NCBI GenBank assembly: GCA_014058105.1
Contig: JACGCM010000560.1
Location: 5,332,001-5,396,000, forward strand
Reading direction: 5' to 3'
DNA from: Kingdonia uniflora
Lineage: Eukaryota > Streptophyta > Magnoliopsida > Ranunculales > Circaeasteraceae
Length of the DNA stretch: 64,000 nt
The notes below the pieces were generated by a model, which saw only the letters and a program-made list of their open reading frames with translations, made no database searches and was not told the DNA's origin. This document shows, piece after piece, positions 21,987 to 33,573 of the stretch. Within the stretch, counting starts at the first letter, position 1; each line of letters begins with the position of its first letter. Made by a program: the position numbers and the translations under genes.

Positions 21987-23345
21987 AATAAGAATTCGAC
22001 ATTATTTACATAGCCAAATGTTAGGTTACAAATAGTTATTCCCAACAACTAATAGAGAACTTCAGAAGACCAAATTAACAGAAGTTATAAGCTTGGTGGC
22101 CTTTTGCGAGCTCTACCTCTCAAGGTGGCACCTTCTCAGCAGAAATACCCAGAGTTTTACCTACACCTACATAGTCTTTGGAATACTAGGCATTTGCAGC
22201 ATCCATAGTAGAAGAACGGATATCTCGCTGTTCTTCATCTGCATATTCATCCTTGACCTCGGAAGGGAAGATGATGTCATAATATTTACCATCAATCCCA
22301 AGGGTAACATCATTCTCTGAAAGGCCGACATAGTGATAAGATTGGATCAGATTGTTTTGTCCAACCTTAATCACCTCTATCGCCTTCTCTATGATCTTCT
22401 GGTGCTGGATCACCTAGTACTGCAGCTCCAAGCTTGCAATATGCCTCGTTTCCCCCACTGCTCTCTCCTTCTCTTTCTCGGCCTCCACAACTAAACCACC
22501 TAGTCAATCCTTTAGCTCTTCATTTTCTTCCTTTATTGAAAGCTCAATTATAGTTTGAGCCTCGACCTTACGGGAGAGCTCAGGCTGATCTTTATTTATT
22601 TTTAACAGGCCCCGAGATGAACCTTTAACTAGCATCGATAGCTACCGAAGCTACATAGTTTAGACAATGCATTCACAAGAATAAGTATTAAAGGAGTAAT
22701 CAGGAGTCAAAATACAACTATACATGTGTGACCTGCTCTTGAACATTTCCTCGAGATTCTGTAGGTCATTTAGAGCAAGTTGAAACTAGCGACTCTCAAC
22801 ATCCCTAAGTTTAGTCATAGCTACAGATCAAGACCGATCACTTCCTTTGATCTCATGAGATTTTTGCCTGGTTAGCACAACATCGTCCTCACTACCCCCC
22901 TTGGTATCACTAACCTTGTGCTTCTTCGGCTTATCTTTCTCAGGGATCCCCGCTTTAGCCGTTCTAAGTACGGGCAAAGTTAAACCTTCAGCGGCCGGTG
23001 GAACTACCTTCTTGATTTGTGGAAGCTCCTGACTAGCCTTTTTTAGCCACGAAGCTTACGACTGACACCTGAAGTGTTTGGAGGCAAAATATCCGCCAAA
23101 ACTAGTCATAGTTGGCGGATCAAAAACACCACTAATGGTTGACGACGAACTTCTTTTGTTTGAATTTTCCTCTTGCCAGGCCAGAGCTCGCCTCCGGTTA
23201 GCCCACTATAATTTGGGAATTTTAGAGTTAACCCTCATATCCCTCTGGATTTTCAGATCAACAAGCACTTGGTTGAGTTTGCTCTTCTCTCGACCAACAT
23301 GACCAAAAAGGCTCGAATCGTTGGGAGTAGCAATTGCTTGAGGAC

Positions 23346-23437
23346 CTACAATAAAAAATAACAAGGAACAAAGGAAATGATTAAGAGCATGAACATTCAC
23401 AAACATTCATTTATCAAGTTTAGCGATTAACACTTAC
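23346..23437 (-). other. Intron in the antisense gene of B
   Basis: Minus strand, 92 bp, donor GTAAGTG and acceptor TTTTTTATTGTAG. It sits directly before IVGPQ, as the intron of element C sits before IIGPR. A shared intron position in two independent copies supports a real spliced gene. Confidence 0.65.
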
Positions 23438-24756
23438 TCAAATTAAATTACTTAAATTCCATCTCGGGCATGGTTCATCTGGAACCTGCTTACAATTCTC
23501 TCTAACCAGTACCTGATGGTCGCTTCAAGGTCAACTAGCAGAATTTAAAAAAAAAAAAATTGGCCTCGAGGAATTACTGTACAAAGAACAGATCCGACTC
23601 GCCCTCAAATATTTCATCTTGGAAAATTTCATAACATCTGGCGCGATAAACCTTTTCTCTACCCCATTCGTGCTCCATCTATCATTCAAAGACTCACAGA
23701 CTTTCATTATCTCGTACACATTGTCATTTATCTAGGCTGGGCAGTAATGTAAGATATTCATGACCCCCTTTTATAAGTGGGTCAGATGTATCTTATCACC
23801 GTATAACAATTGATTGGTATAAAAGAAAAAACCATCACCAAGACCAAACCCCTAGGGCCCGGTATAATACTCTACGGTCACATCATCCAAATGATTTTTA
23901 TGCTTCCTAGCCTGTTCTAGGTTAGGAACTTGATAACACTTTTTTTGCCCATGTACTGAAGTTAAATCTCCAAAAAACAAATCTTCTTCAACAACATACT
24001 CACCCGACTCACCTTTTAGCATTTTTTTATACCTAAGAAATTACTTCCTAATGTCTGCCCATCCGAATTTATACAGAACTCTATCTTACTCAAACCATTA
24101 TCCCATACAAAAGTCCCTAACATTTCAGGTTCGACCTCGCCCGGTCCTTTCCAAATGATCCACAACCTCCTTAATTCGTCATCTTGTCTAGATGATGGTA
24201 TCTCCTTCAAGCTCAATGAGACTACAAAATTAATCCAAGGAACTAAGTTCTTAATATGCATACTCAACTTACAAAGACAAGCAGAGATTTACTATTAAAT
24301 TTCCTCTATGGTTCGTCCTAAAAATTTTGGGTCGATAGTTTCATCAATAACACAAAAATCCTAAACATCTATAACTAGTTTGAACAATAAACCCAATTGG
24401 CATCTTATAACTTTTCAAATACGAACTTTTCTCCCAAATTATGCAATTACCCTAAAAACCACATTCAAACAACCCAAATTTTATAATTCAAACTACAAAT
24501 CATAGCATTTAAAAGAAAAAATACCAACCTGAACTGGAAGAACCATAGTCCTCAACCTTCACAGATGACTTGGGAAGACGAATCTTGTATTGCTGCTCTT
24601 CATGAACAATTAGACAACAGCGAGAAGTTTTTACCAAAATTTTAGAGATGGGTTGAGATACAGAACTTGGAAGCTTTATCTCTCTAGAATGAATTTTCTC
24701 ACCAGTCCTTTCTCTCTCTAAAATAAAAGAATGACCATAGGAGAGAGAGATACAAG

Positions 24757-24765
24757 ATTTAATAC
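24757..24765 (-). promoter_or_regulatory. TATA-like box for the B antisense gene
   Basis: The minus strand reads TATTAAATC, followed by a pyrimidine-rich leader with CTCTCTCTCC. It lies about 240 bp upstream of a possible donor CAG/GTTGG. It matches the position of the TATAAATA box in element C. Confidence 0.4.
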
Positions 24766-24850
24766 TCTCTCTCAGTTTTTGAATCGACGGTTCCGTATAA
24801 CATGTATCAGCCACCCTCAATTTTTGAAACGATGCGCCATTTCCCATTCA

Positions 24851-26828
24851 CCACCCATTTCCATCATTTTTCTTGGGAAAATGCACCCTGTCATCATTTC
24901 CCCTTTTCACATCAACCATTAAAATAGTATTCACACTTCATCTTTCCTAGACAGTCTAAATACCACGTGGTCTGTATGCCTAGTTACTCCTTTTTCCTTC
25001 AAGTTTGTACTACCGCACTATTTCTCTTTAAACCCCTTTTATTAAGACTATTGCATAACAAAAAATTTGAATTTCAAAATTTTTGAAATCGATATCTCAT
25101 ATAATAATCATGTCATTCGAGCATGAGACATGCATTTATATATGGCACAAACAAAATGCATAAAGAAGATTTATATTATTTAGTTAGATATACATTCGTT
25201 CATAAAGAACAAGTTTGATTTTATAAAAGGACGAAAACATACTCACGAACAACAGAGTACTAGAACTTACAGAAAATTCCTTTTATTAATTCAAATCAAG
25301 TTGCTCACAATTCGACTTTAGCATGCAAGCAACTACATTCTGATATAGTTACATTTAAAATAACCAGGGTGATTAGGTTTACCACAAGGAATTATTTCCC
25401 CACCAGCTGCCCTCTCATCCTCTTCTACAAGCTTGGCCAAGGAGATTTCCCTCACAACACTTTCTCAAAATCCATCATCAAGGATCAAACCTCAAAGTAC
25501 ATTACACCAAAAGTGACGGTCCAGCTCTATACACCTTTCATAAGCGTTTAGACCATCCAAATGCAATGGCCACTCAGTTAACACCACATCATAGGGCAAC
25601 AGTTAAAAATACCGCTCATGCAGTTCAACTACTTTGATCGGTAGTCTACCCTCCATTGCATGCTATTGACGCTGAGAATGTGACCTCACCATGATAGTTG
25701 TAATCGCAATGAACTAGAAGAATTACTGGGAGATAAGTATAAAGTATACCCATGGGCCAAACTCCTTATATAGCCGAAGGAAAGCAAATTTTTAGGAAAA
25801 TAGATATATTCATGCTAATCTCAACGCATGATTATAGGGTTACAATATTATCTGTAAAATTCAACATATATATTCCCCATGACACAATTCCCCAGAACAC
25901 GGAGGAAGAAGATTTAACCAAGGGAGCATGTCACCATTATCCAACCTGTTCGGGCAAAGTCACTAGTAGTTGAAATATTACTTCCATTCAGAAACTTAAA
26001 GGTTTTATTCAAGACTATATTTCCAATTAGTCATCAGGCAAGATCGACCCAGAACAACTCTGCTATTAATAACACCCATCACAAATTCAAAATTCTAAGT
26101 TTGCGCAATAAAGCTCAAAATACTAAATTCAAGAAGCTGTAGAAATAACATACTAAAGGCAGGGAACAAAAGTAAATTTTCATTGCAACCATATAGACTA
26201 CAAACAAGTATCTCAACCAATTTACAATATATACAACCACACTCGCGAGCACCCTTCTAACCGGCAAAAGCTACATTAACTTCGTCCTCCATAATACATT
26301 TTACCATGCCACGAAAGAAATCTTCATGATCATCCTTAGCAAGAATGAAGTACTAAAACTATTAAAGCCAGAAATAGTCTTCACTGGTTTCTTCTGCTTT
26401 CACCATAGTTAAAATCTGAAAGGTAGGCTCCACCGGTATCGGGGTAGGATCAGCAAGTAATTATGGGCCAAAGTAGTGAGTTCTTAATTACCCCAGCTTG
26501 GCTACAATATGCGACTCACGTTTTGAACAATGGGTCTGGGATCTTGTTTTCACCATCGTCTTTACCAAGTTTTGCTAATGGAACCACGAGATGCTAAGGA
26601 AAAGGTATTTATAAGCAAGTGCAACATACCACAGATTCCAATAGTTAAGGAGAATGTAATTAATGCGTCTAGGAAATCTAAGGGTCAAGTCAAACGATTC
26701 CTTTCTTGCAACATGCATTAAATAGCCATAAAAAACTTTTTCAAGTTATGGAGTGCAACAAGAGTGAAAGATACTTGGTCCAGCTTCTCAACCAAAACCT
26801 GGAGTACTTTTAGTTAAGTGGGGGCAAT
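24851..26828. other. Non-coding 3' region of element B
   Basis: AT-rich, with no convincing frame on either strand. It ends in the polypurine tract AAGTGGGGGCAAT (26816-26828) directly before the 3' LTR. The same GGGGGC-A/G-AT tract precedes the 3' LTR of C. Confidence 0.6.
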
Positions 26829-27313
26829 TGTAAGGACCTACTCCCAATCTCGATCTCATGTATCAAAACAACCTTCCAAGAAGTAACTCGACTTGATGAT
26901 TACAAGAAAACATACTACAATAGTAACTCATTAAAGAACCGCTACAAGAAATAGGAATCATTTATACTATTTTATAAATGTTACAAAGACTTATCAAAAC
27001 TGCTTTGTAACGTCCATTCGTTAAAAAATATAGTGGTCATCAAACGATCATAATATGAGACCTATAAAAAAGATTAGGGATGGATTTTCTATCTAGAACT
27101 TCTAAGCAACACTACCCAAAATACTGGCTGTAATAAGCACTCAATCAATAATATCATTGTTTCTAAATCCTCAGGAGAGGTCGTGGTTTTTACCTATTCA
27201 AAAGTTTCCATTCTAGATCTTGTTTTTATTTGTAGTTATTTGTTTACTGTCTAGTATTCTACTCATCTATGGTATGAAAAACTAAGTTCGAGCTTCGAAT
27301 TTAGGCTCTTATA
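26829..27313 (+). repeat. 3' LTR of element B
   Basis: 485 bp, TGTAAGGACC...CTCTTATA; the terminal CA has become TA. It aligns along its whole length with 14495-14993, with many substitutions, mainly transitions, and short gaps. Confidence 0.9.
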
Positions 27314-28413
27314 GTTACCTTTCACACAAGTACCATATGCATAAACATTCACAAAAAATGAGATGCCTCATTTGATAGTATCTGATTGATAAATTCCTAA
27401 GCGTAACATTGTATGAAACTATTTTCACTTTACAGCTCTAAAAACGTTATAGTCGTTGATACTCACGCAACAAAAGATCTCCCGCCTTCAAGTATCTTAA
27501 TGTCAAGTGAGATTTAAATGAATAACTCATGCATGTATGTTTTTCATTTTTCCTTCAAACATTTATCAAAGGATGAATTACGTACTCCGCTCTAGCTGGC
27601 TCTATCTAATGAAGGAAAAATGAAATTTAAGCCTATGTAAAGATGATGGTAATGTTGGGTTAAATGATTAGTCATGTTCTATTTTACTTATCATTTTATA
27701 TTTGAGCATTTGGATTATTGATATTGTAAATTAGATTTGTATTTATTCATTAGATGAATTAATAAGGTCCATAGTGCATAGTAAATGACTTTGATGCACT
27801 AGTTTGATTAGTGTACATGAGATTAAAGTCATAGGTCATATGTACCTAAACTTAAAACACTGAGCACTTTCATTTATCAATGAGTGAGGTCTTAAAGACC
27901 AATACCTTGATTCATTGGGTGGTTGGTATTAAAGTTGTAGTGACATGTATTTACAATATAGAATCTTGCGCCTCTTATCAAAAGAAAATATTCCTTTGAT
28001 TTCTTAACAAAGGTTAGTCTCTGACATAAAACCCTGGGGCATATTTTTTGATAAACTATTAGCATTATTATTTTATTAATAAACATTTATTTTGAAAAAG
28101 AAATTTTCAAAGTCCGTGTCAGTGATCATAAAAGGTTAAGTGTGATAATCAAGGAATAAATTCAAGTATACTTATGGATGTGATAGCACAAATTCAAAGG
28201 GGTTACTTGTGAATATTTATCTAAAAGGGGTTGTATGTCGATAAAGAGTAAAGCAATGGCTTCTTACTAATTAAAGTCTTGATTGGGAGTCACATACAAA
28301 TATTTAGTGGAGTTTATTGTAATTAATTAGATTTTCTTAAATATAGCCCAACTAGGACTCCCGTTAGTCCCTAACCCTAGCCTCCATCTTATTGTCTACA
28401 TAAGTAAATAGGT
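27314..28413. other. Intergenic DNA between B and solo LTR D1
   Basis: No gene recognised. The first 45 bases resemble the sequence just left of element B (CATATGCAT context, 14435-14475). A minus-strand open stretch at 27892-28086 has no recognisable motif. Confidence 0.45.
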
Positions 28414-30991
28414 TGCCACTCCCCAAAATCCAATAATCGGCCGCTAGACCAATTACTATCATTCGAGATTTGCAGGTCGGGGAATCCAAACGATTCACCC
28501 CCACAAATAACCAAGCCATAGACAAGTTCAGGCTCGATCATTGACTATAGCAATATCATCAGAGTAAATGAATAAAGCGGAAGCAAAGGATATATATATA
28601 TATCAACTAAGAACGTAAATACAATGCCCGATAACATACAGCGTCAAAAGCTAAATACAAACAAGGAAATATTAAAACTGGCACCGAAATAGAAACTGTA
28701 AACACCTGGTATCAACTACTGAAGTCTCAGCAAAACCCGACACTAATCTGCCTCTGAAAGGGAGGAACAAAGTGTGAGTGAGCAAAACCACGACTCACTA
28801 ATGTCCAACAAGGCTAAACAACATACTAATATAGCAGGTACAGAGATAGAGGAAAGATGAATGAGATATAAGATGTTACAAGTGCAGTAATCTATAAGTG
28901 CAGAACAAAGGAATATATAGGTGCAGAATAGAGTGTAGGAGGAATAGGAAATGTGAGGAAATGAAATATGAGGAATATGTTGTGATGATATGACATGATA
29001 TGGTGTGACTCTAAAATTGTCTTGAAATGAATGTTTATGATGCTATGAAACCAAGAACTGGACATGAAATCTATATAGTGAGCTGATCAACCGCTAATGC
29101 ATAATAACCTTAATGAGATCTCAGTTGGATACAATGGGTACGATTAGTTTGCAAGCTTGACCACGCTTAGGATTTATCACTTGATCAGAGTGTTCTGGGC
29201 TTTGCAACCCACGGAGCCAACCTTCGAACTTTATTTCACTTATTCCAAGGAATTTCAACCTCACGAAGGATAAGATTGGTACCTAAGGAAACTGTCTCAT
29301 TCCATCCTACACACTCCCGAAGGCCAATAGATATGATAGTGTCCAGCCAAAACTTCACCTACTATTTTTAACTGATGTAGGAATCCTAGGTCTTATCGAC
29401 GGTCAGCCGATGTAGAGCTTTGTTATGTATCTGATCCCGTTAAGTTAAAAAAATGCAAAACATACCGAAGAAAATGGATCATAAGGATCAAAGCAAAACG
29501 GCCGCCAAACCAGGCCAACACACAAAGGTAACCCCTGCCAGAGAAGAGGGCAAACATTCTAAACTCAACAGCCACAACCTGGCCAGCACACACGTAGGAT
29601 AACTACCTGCCTCAGAGGATAACAAACAACCCTACCACATATGCAAACAGTGACTAACCCGTCACAACATCCAACAATCATCAGTCTCTATAAGACTAGA
29701 ACAATATTCAAAAGGCATCCCTGATAATACCACACTAATACAAACCCTCCTAAAAGACTAGGAGAAACACATCCTATATGCGTAACAATAGGAAACAACA
29801 ATACTGAAATCGACAAATGCAACAGACAGAACAATATTGTTTAAAACCAATAACAAACACCTCAATGCCAGTATCCACAACTCTAACTAACATAGGTTAA
29901 CTAGTATAGGAATTTAGCAGCGAAGGGACACTCACCTGAAAAAGATAACCCGCAAAGCCAATAAGCGATTGGGCAACCAACCCCACATCACATGCAATAA
30001 CAACCATCCAACACCAGCAACCCAACACCTGCAAGAGATCACACTTCACAACATCAACAATAACCCCAACTCGCAAAACCCTAAAATCACAAAGGATTCC
30101 ACCGAAACCACAAACGAATTAATCACAAGGAAAGGATAGAGGAATTACTCACCGAAGAAGTGGCAAGATCAATCCCTCGATGAATCCCAATGAGGAGTGA
30201 GAGAGCGAAAGATTCCAATTGGGAGAGAGAGTGAGTGAGTGAAGAGTGAGGGAGAGAATTAAATGGAATTGGGTATATAAAACCCTAATATCATAACACG
30301 AAACCCGAGGATTGATCCACGGCCAAGAATCATGAAGAAAGACCCAAACTAGTCGCTGAAACATGCCTCTGTTCGAACAGGAAAGCTGATAACACTATTC
30401 ACTTGAGAATCTATTCGAACATAAAATGTTCTATTCGAATTAAATAAGACAGAAAGGTATCTATTTGAACAGAAAAGATGTTGTTCGAATAAAATTAATC
30501 AGGCATGAACTTTTATGAATAGGAACAAGTCTATTCGAATAAAATGAAGTTGACATGTATCTATTCGAACATGAACAAGTTTGTTCGAATAGAATGAAGC
30601 AGATAATGATGTATTCGAACAGAAGCAAGGTCTGTTCAAATAGAATGGGATAGAAAGTACCCAGAACATCAAAAAGATTCATTTACAAGGAAAACTGGAG
30701 GATATTCAGGGAAACACCACGGATCCCTCCCGGATCACAGTACAACACCAACACAATAACAACAACAACAACAAACTCCTAAGCCAACCATGGGCTTCCT
30801 AAAGCCACAACACTCCTCCTCTGCCAAATGACCACCGAAACCACCGAAAGGAAGAAAGGAAGCATAAAACCCTGATAAGAGAATAAGATACAAATGCAGA
30901 AGATGCATGAAGTATGATGACATGAGTGGATGCATGATGAATAATGATAAATAAATAAGAATAAAATAAAATAAAAATCTGGGACACCACA
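28414..30991 (-). mobile_element. Solo LTR D1, Tekay/Del-type, with TSD TAGGT
   Basis: 2578 bp with TG/CA ends; on the minus strand it starts TGTGGTGTCCCAG and ends GGGGAGTGGCA. It is flanked by TAGGT at 28409-28413 and 30992-30996. It aligns over its full length with D2 at 55868-58546. There is no internal coding region, so it is a product of LTR-LTR recombination. Minus-strand promoter features are a TTCGAA-rich array (30360-30660), a TATA-like TTTATATAC near 30272-30282 and a leader with a candidate intron at 30153-30029. Assignment to the Tekay/Del chromoviruses rests on length and the GGGTGTGACA-type end. Confidence 0.85.
30360..30660 (-). promoter_or_regulatory. TTCGAA palindrome array in the U3 of D1
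   Basis: I count eight intact TTCGAA palindromes and three one-base variants, mostly 30-45 bp apart, in contexts such as TATTCGAAC and GTTCGAATAG. The array lies upstream of the TATA-like box in the LTR's own direction. The D2 equivalent at 57945-58190 keeps five intact sites, the lost ones often being TTTGAA or TTCAAA. Confidence 0.7.
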
Positions 30992-32243
30992 TAGGTTCTC
31001 CATGAGAACAAAGCTTTTTACATGTGATACTCAATTACAAATCCACAAACAACTTTTTGTCTTGAAATATCATGGTGGCGAAAATTATGATACGACTTAA
31101 ACAAGGAGTTAAGGTTTTGCAAGTTCAAGAAAAAGGTTTATCGGACTTTTACTTTTTCAACAGAATGAATGAAGAGTTCAAGAAAAGCATTGGCGAGAAA
31201 GCTGTAAATGTTCCTTACTTGTTCATTACACCTGAAGGTATCCAGAATATCAAACAATAGACCAACTACTATAATCTCTTTTTTTGTTCATATATCCCTC
31301 GGATATAACATTTTACTTTCCTTTAACAACAATTGAATCAGTTTAAGAATTATATATTGCATTTATATTTTTGTGCTTGACGAATACTGTAGACGATGTA
31401 TTAAAACTGTTCAAGAGTAATTATATGTAAGTAGGGCCATAAAATCAAAATTTATGGATCAAGGGAAAAACATCTAATCGAGGTATTGTTATTTTTTTCC
31501 ACATTTACTTTCAGTTAATTATTAATATGCATAGTGTTTATAACCAAATTTTTATTTGTATTTTGAAGGGTTGTAATAGTAGAGGTAGGTCACTCCATGC
31601 TTGTATAGATCTTGAAAGCAATAAAAGTTTTAGTTTATATATTGCATTTATTTTTATTTTTTTTGGCATTTTCATTAGTTGATTGTCAAGGAACTTAGCC
31701 TTCAAAGGCGATAGCTGAATTTTAGGGTTATACAAATGTGAAGAACATGGAAGTTGGTTACTCTTCATGGGTGAACAATGTATTCGCAGGGGAACACATA
31801 TTAGAACTGGAGGTTTCATCTCAAAACTAATTGGCTATGAGAGGGTAGTCCCAAAATGATATATTTTAAGGTACAAGTCTATGTGTGCTCAATGTGGGAC
31901 TATGTATCTCAAAATGGCCCCTCACATGTGGCGTAATTTATGAGCTCAACACATAGACGTATATTTGGGTGATGCGAAGTAGCACGTGTGTCGTTGGGCT
32001 AGACACGTGGACGACATTGAGTGGAGTAGCCCAAGGATCTTATATTTTGAGGTGCAAGTCTATATATGTCAAATGTATAACTATATATCTCAGCAACACA
32101 AACCAGTTGATTAGTTGAAAACTCCATGCAAATACCATCCTTGATTGAAGAGCGTTTTATATTTATACGCATCATATATATGTACTTTGAGAATAAAAGA
32201 ATATGCATCATATGCATTTCGTGTTTAAATTTGTAGAAAGATT
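30992..32243. other. Intergenic DNA with one unassigned small ORF
   Basis: A plus-strand frame at 31072-31260 (62 codons, MVAKIMIRLKQGVKVLQVQE...) has no match I recognise. Two similar blocks, near 31860-31915 and 32038-32095, share TATTTTRAGGTRCAAGTCTAT and ACTATRTATCTCA. Otherwise nothing is supported. Confidence 0.4.
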
Positions 32244-32811
32244 TGTTGGGAAATCACGACTTTCCCACAATGTGTAATTCGACGATAAGCACGAGAAAAT
32301 TAACGACAAATAAACTTGCAAGCAAGCAAAGACAACACACAATTTTTACGTGGAAACCCTTCAACGTGAAAGGGAAAAACCATGAGGCAAACCCAAATCC
32401 GCTATATCAATAAACGGATTACAAACATCCTCAATCGTGAGGGTTACAATAAAATTCAGCACCTTGTATGCCCAAAAAAGAGCTACTAAATATTATTTAC
32501 CTTCAACTTGAAAGAACACCTTCAATCCCCTTTCTGTCGAAAAACTCGTCGGAGAACACCCTCTTTTGTTGCTTGATCGAAGAATAAATAATACTGGGAT
32601 TGATTCATCTCTCTACTTCACACTAATGGAGATGGATTACGTTCTTCAAGTTGGATTTTTCCCAAATCTCTCTCTCTCTTGAACTTTCTCAAAGAGTACC
32701 CACCATATTATAAAATGCAAGGCTTTTCTAGAAGTCTCCATTTATCTTTTTAAAGATAAGAATTATGCTCATTAATTTTATGGGCCTCATCATGGGTTGG
32801 ACTACCCAACA
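32244..32811. mobile_element. Short solo LTR (568 bp)
   Basis: The ends are TGTTGGG and CCCAACA, a perfect terminal inverted repeat of LTR type. Flanks are AGATT (32239-32243) and AGGTT (32812-32816), four of five bases alike. Inside is TTTTTACGTGGAAACCC, a phrase common in plant LTR retrotransposons, and a TATAAAAT box near 32710. No internal region accompanies it. Confidence 0.65.
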
Positions 32812-32882
32812 AGGTTGTTGCAGTATGGCCCGATGTTCTGGTGGTTGATAATGTGAACTTGTCGGTATTGTGAAATCGATGA

Positions 32883-33495
32883 TGTAGGGACCTATCCCTC
32901 GATCTTACCTAAAATCGAGTTGTCGCTAGTCCGAATTACCTTTATGTCAGAATCAAGAATTCTCCACACGACTTCTTCAGTCAGCAACACCACATACTCC
33001 ATAAACTATTAAGAAATGTGAGTTGAGCACAAACCATAAAACCTGAACAAGTCAAAGCTCCCTGTCTTTTATGAACTCAGCAGTTACTCAGTCAAACAGC
33101 CACAAACTACATCGTTCGAGAATGTGCTTCAGCACGAAGAAGAGCAGCGGAAGAGGCCTTTATAAAGTAAAAGTTCTAGAAGAGACAAGGACGAGAAGAT
33201 TAAAAGAGAAATCCCCAAGAAAACTATATTTTCTAAAATTCTCAAAACTCTGAGATTCTTATTCACAAGGTCAATCATATCTAAATCTAGAAATAACTTA
33301 CAATAAGATATTATCAGCCTCAAGCAATAAATGTCACCATTACAAAAACTTTCAATACAAGGTCGTGGTTTTTTACCTATTCATAGGTTTTCCACGCTAA
33401 ACACTTGCGTCATTTCTTGTTTAATAGATTTTTGCCACAGGTACATTGGTGTATGGAATAATTCCATTTCAAGCTCACGGGATAAGGCCATTACA
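32883..33495 (+). repeat. 5' LTR of element C
   Basis: 613 bp, TGTAGGGACCTATCCCTCG...GGCCATTACA. It is followed by TTTAACGCCGTCTATGGGAA, the conserved sequence found after the 5' LTR of many plant gypsy elements (usually GGCGCCGTCTGTGGGAA) that includes the primer binding site. Confidence 0.95.
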
Positions 33496-33515
33496 TTTAA
33501 CGCCGTCTATGGGAA
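33496..33515 (+). other. Primer-binding region of element C
   Basis: TTTAACGCCGTCTATGGGAA directly follows the LTR. It resembles the GGCGCCGTCTGTGGGAA of plant gypsy elements. I did not assign the primer tRNA. Confidence 0.6.
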
Positions 33516-33573
33516 ATAGATTCTTTCCATGGTATCGTAAGGAATTTAGTTAATCTATTACAGCATTTCAATC

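Larger units (their letters stand above)
22186..24850 (-). pseudogene. Antisense gene of element B (PF04195-like plus coiled coil)
   Basis: This gene runs against pol. In its own direction it has a TATA-like box near 24765, a leader to about 24525, and then a stretch at 24267-23531 with GFGLGDGFFFYTNQLLYG and NILHYCPA followed by YEIMKVCESLNDRW. That resembles the PF04195 (putative gypsy type transposon) fold and closely matches element C. A GT-AG intron at 23437-23346 follows, then IVGPQAIATPNDSSLFG, a coil near 22620-22440, and an acidic C-terminus with YVGLSENDV ending at 22186. Stops and frameshifts show decay. Antisense ORFs at this place are known in Tat elements, but their role is not. 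Confidence 0.65.
14495..27313 (+). mobile_element. Ty3/gypsy Tat-lineage retrotransposon B, full structure, decayed
   Basis: It has two LTRs beginning TGTAAGGACCTACTCCC, gag, protease, RT, two RNase H domains and integrase on the plus strand, then more than 6 kb holding an antisense locus, and a polypurine tract before the 3' LTR. LTRs and gag are clearly related to those of element C. LTR divergence is visibly high and stops are everywhere, so this is an old copy. The flanks ATTGT (14490-14494) and GTTAC (27314-27318) agree at only two of five bases; the other three differ by transitions. Confidence 0.9.

Noticed and set aside
27892..28086. Minus-strand 64-codon ORF
   Set aside because: Low-complexity, AT-driven, with no motif or splice context.
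28400..31000. D1 and D2 as DNA transposons with GTCACAC/GTGTGAC inverted ends
   Set aside because: The ends are TG/CA, the target duplications are exactly 5 bp, and the structure has LTR promoter features, so solo LTR is the better reading.
30735..31034. Overlapping minus-strand ORFs at the outer end of D1 (and 57909-58597 in D2)
   Set aside because: Three frames overlap in the same LTR segment, rich in Phe/Leu/Ser from poly-T and CTT runs. They are the U3 of the LTR, not genes.
33129..33323. Minus-strand ORF in the C 5' LTR
   Set aside because: Lies wholly inside the LTR and is not open in the 3' LTR copy.
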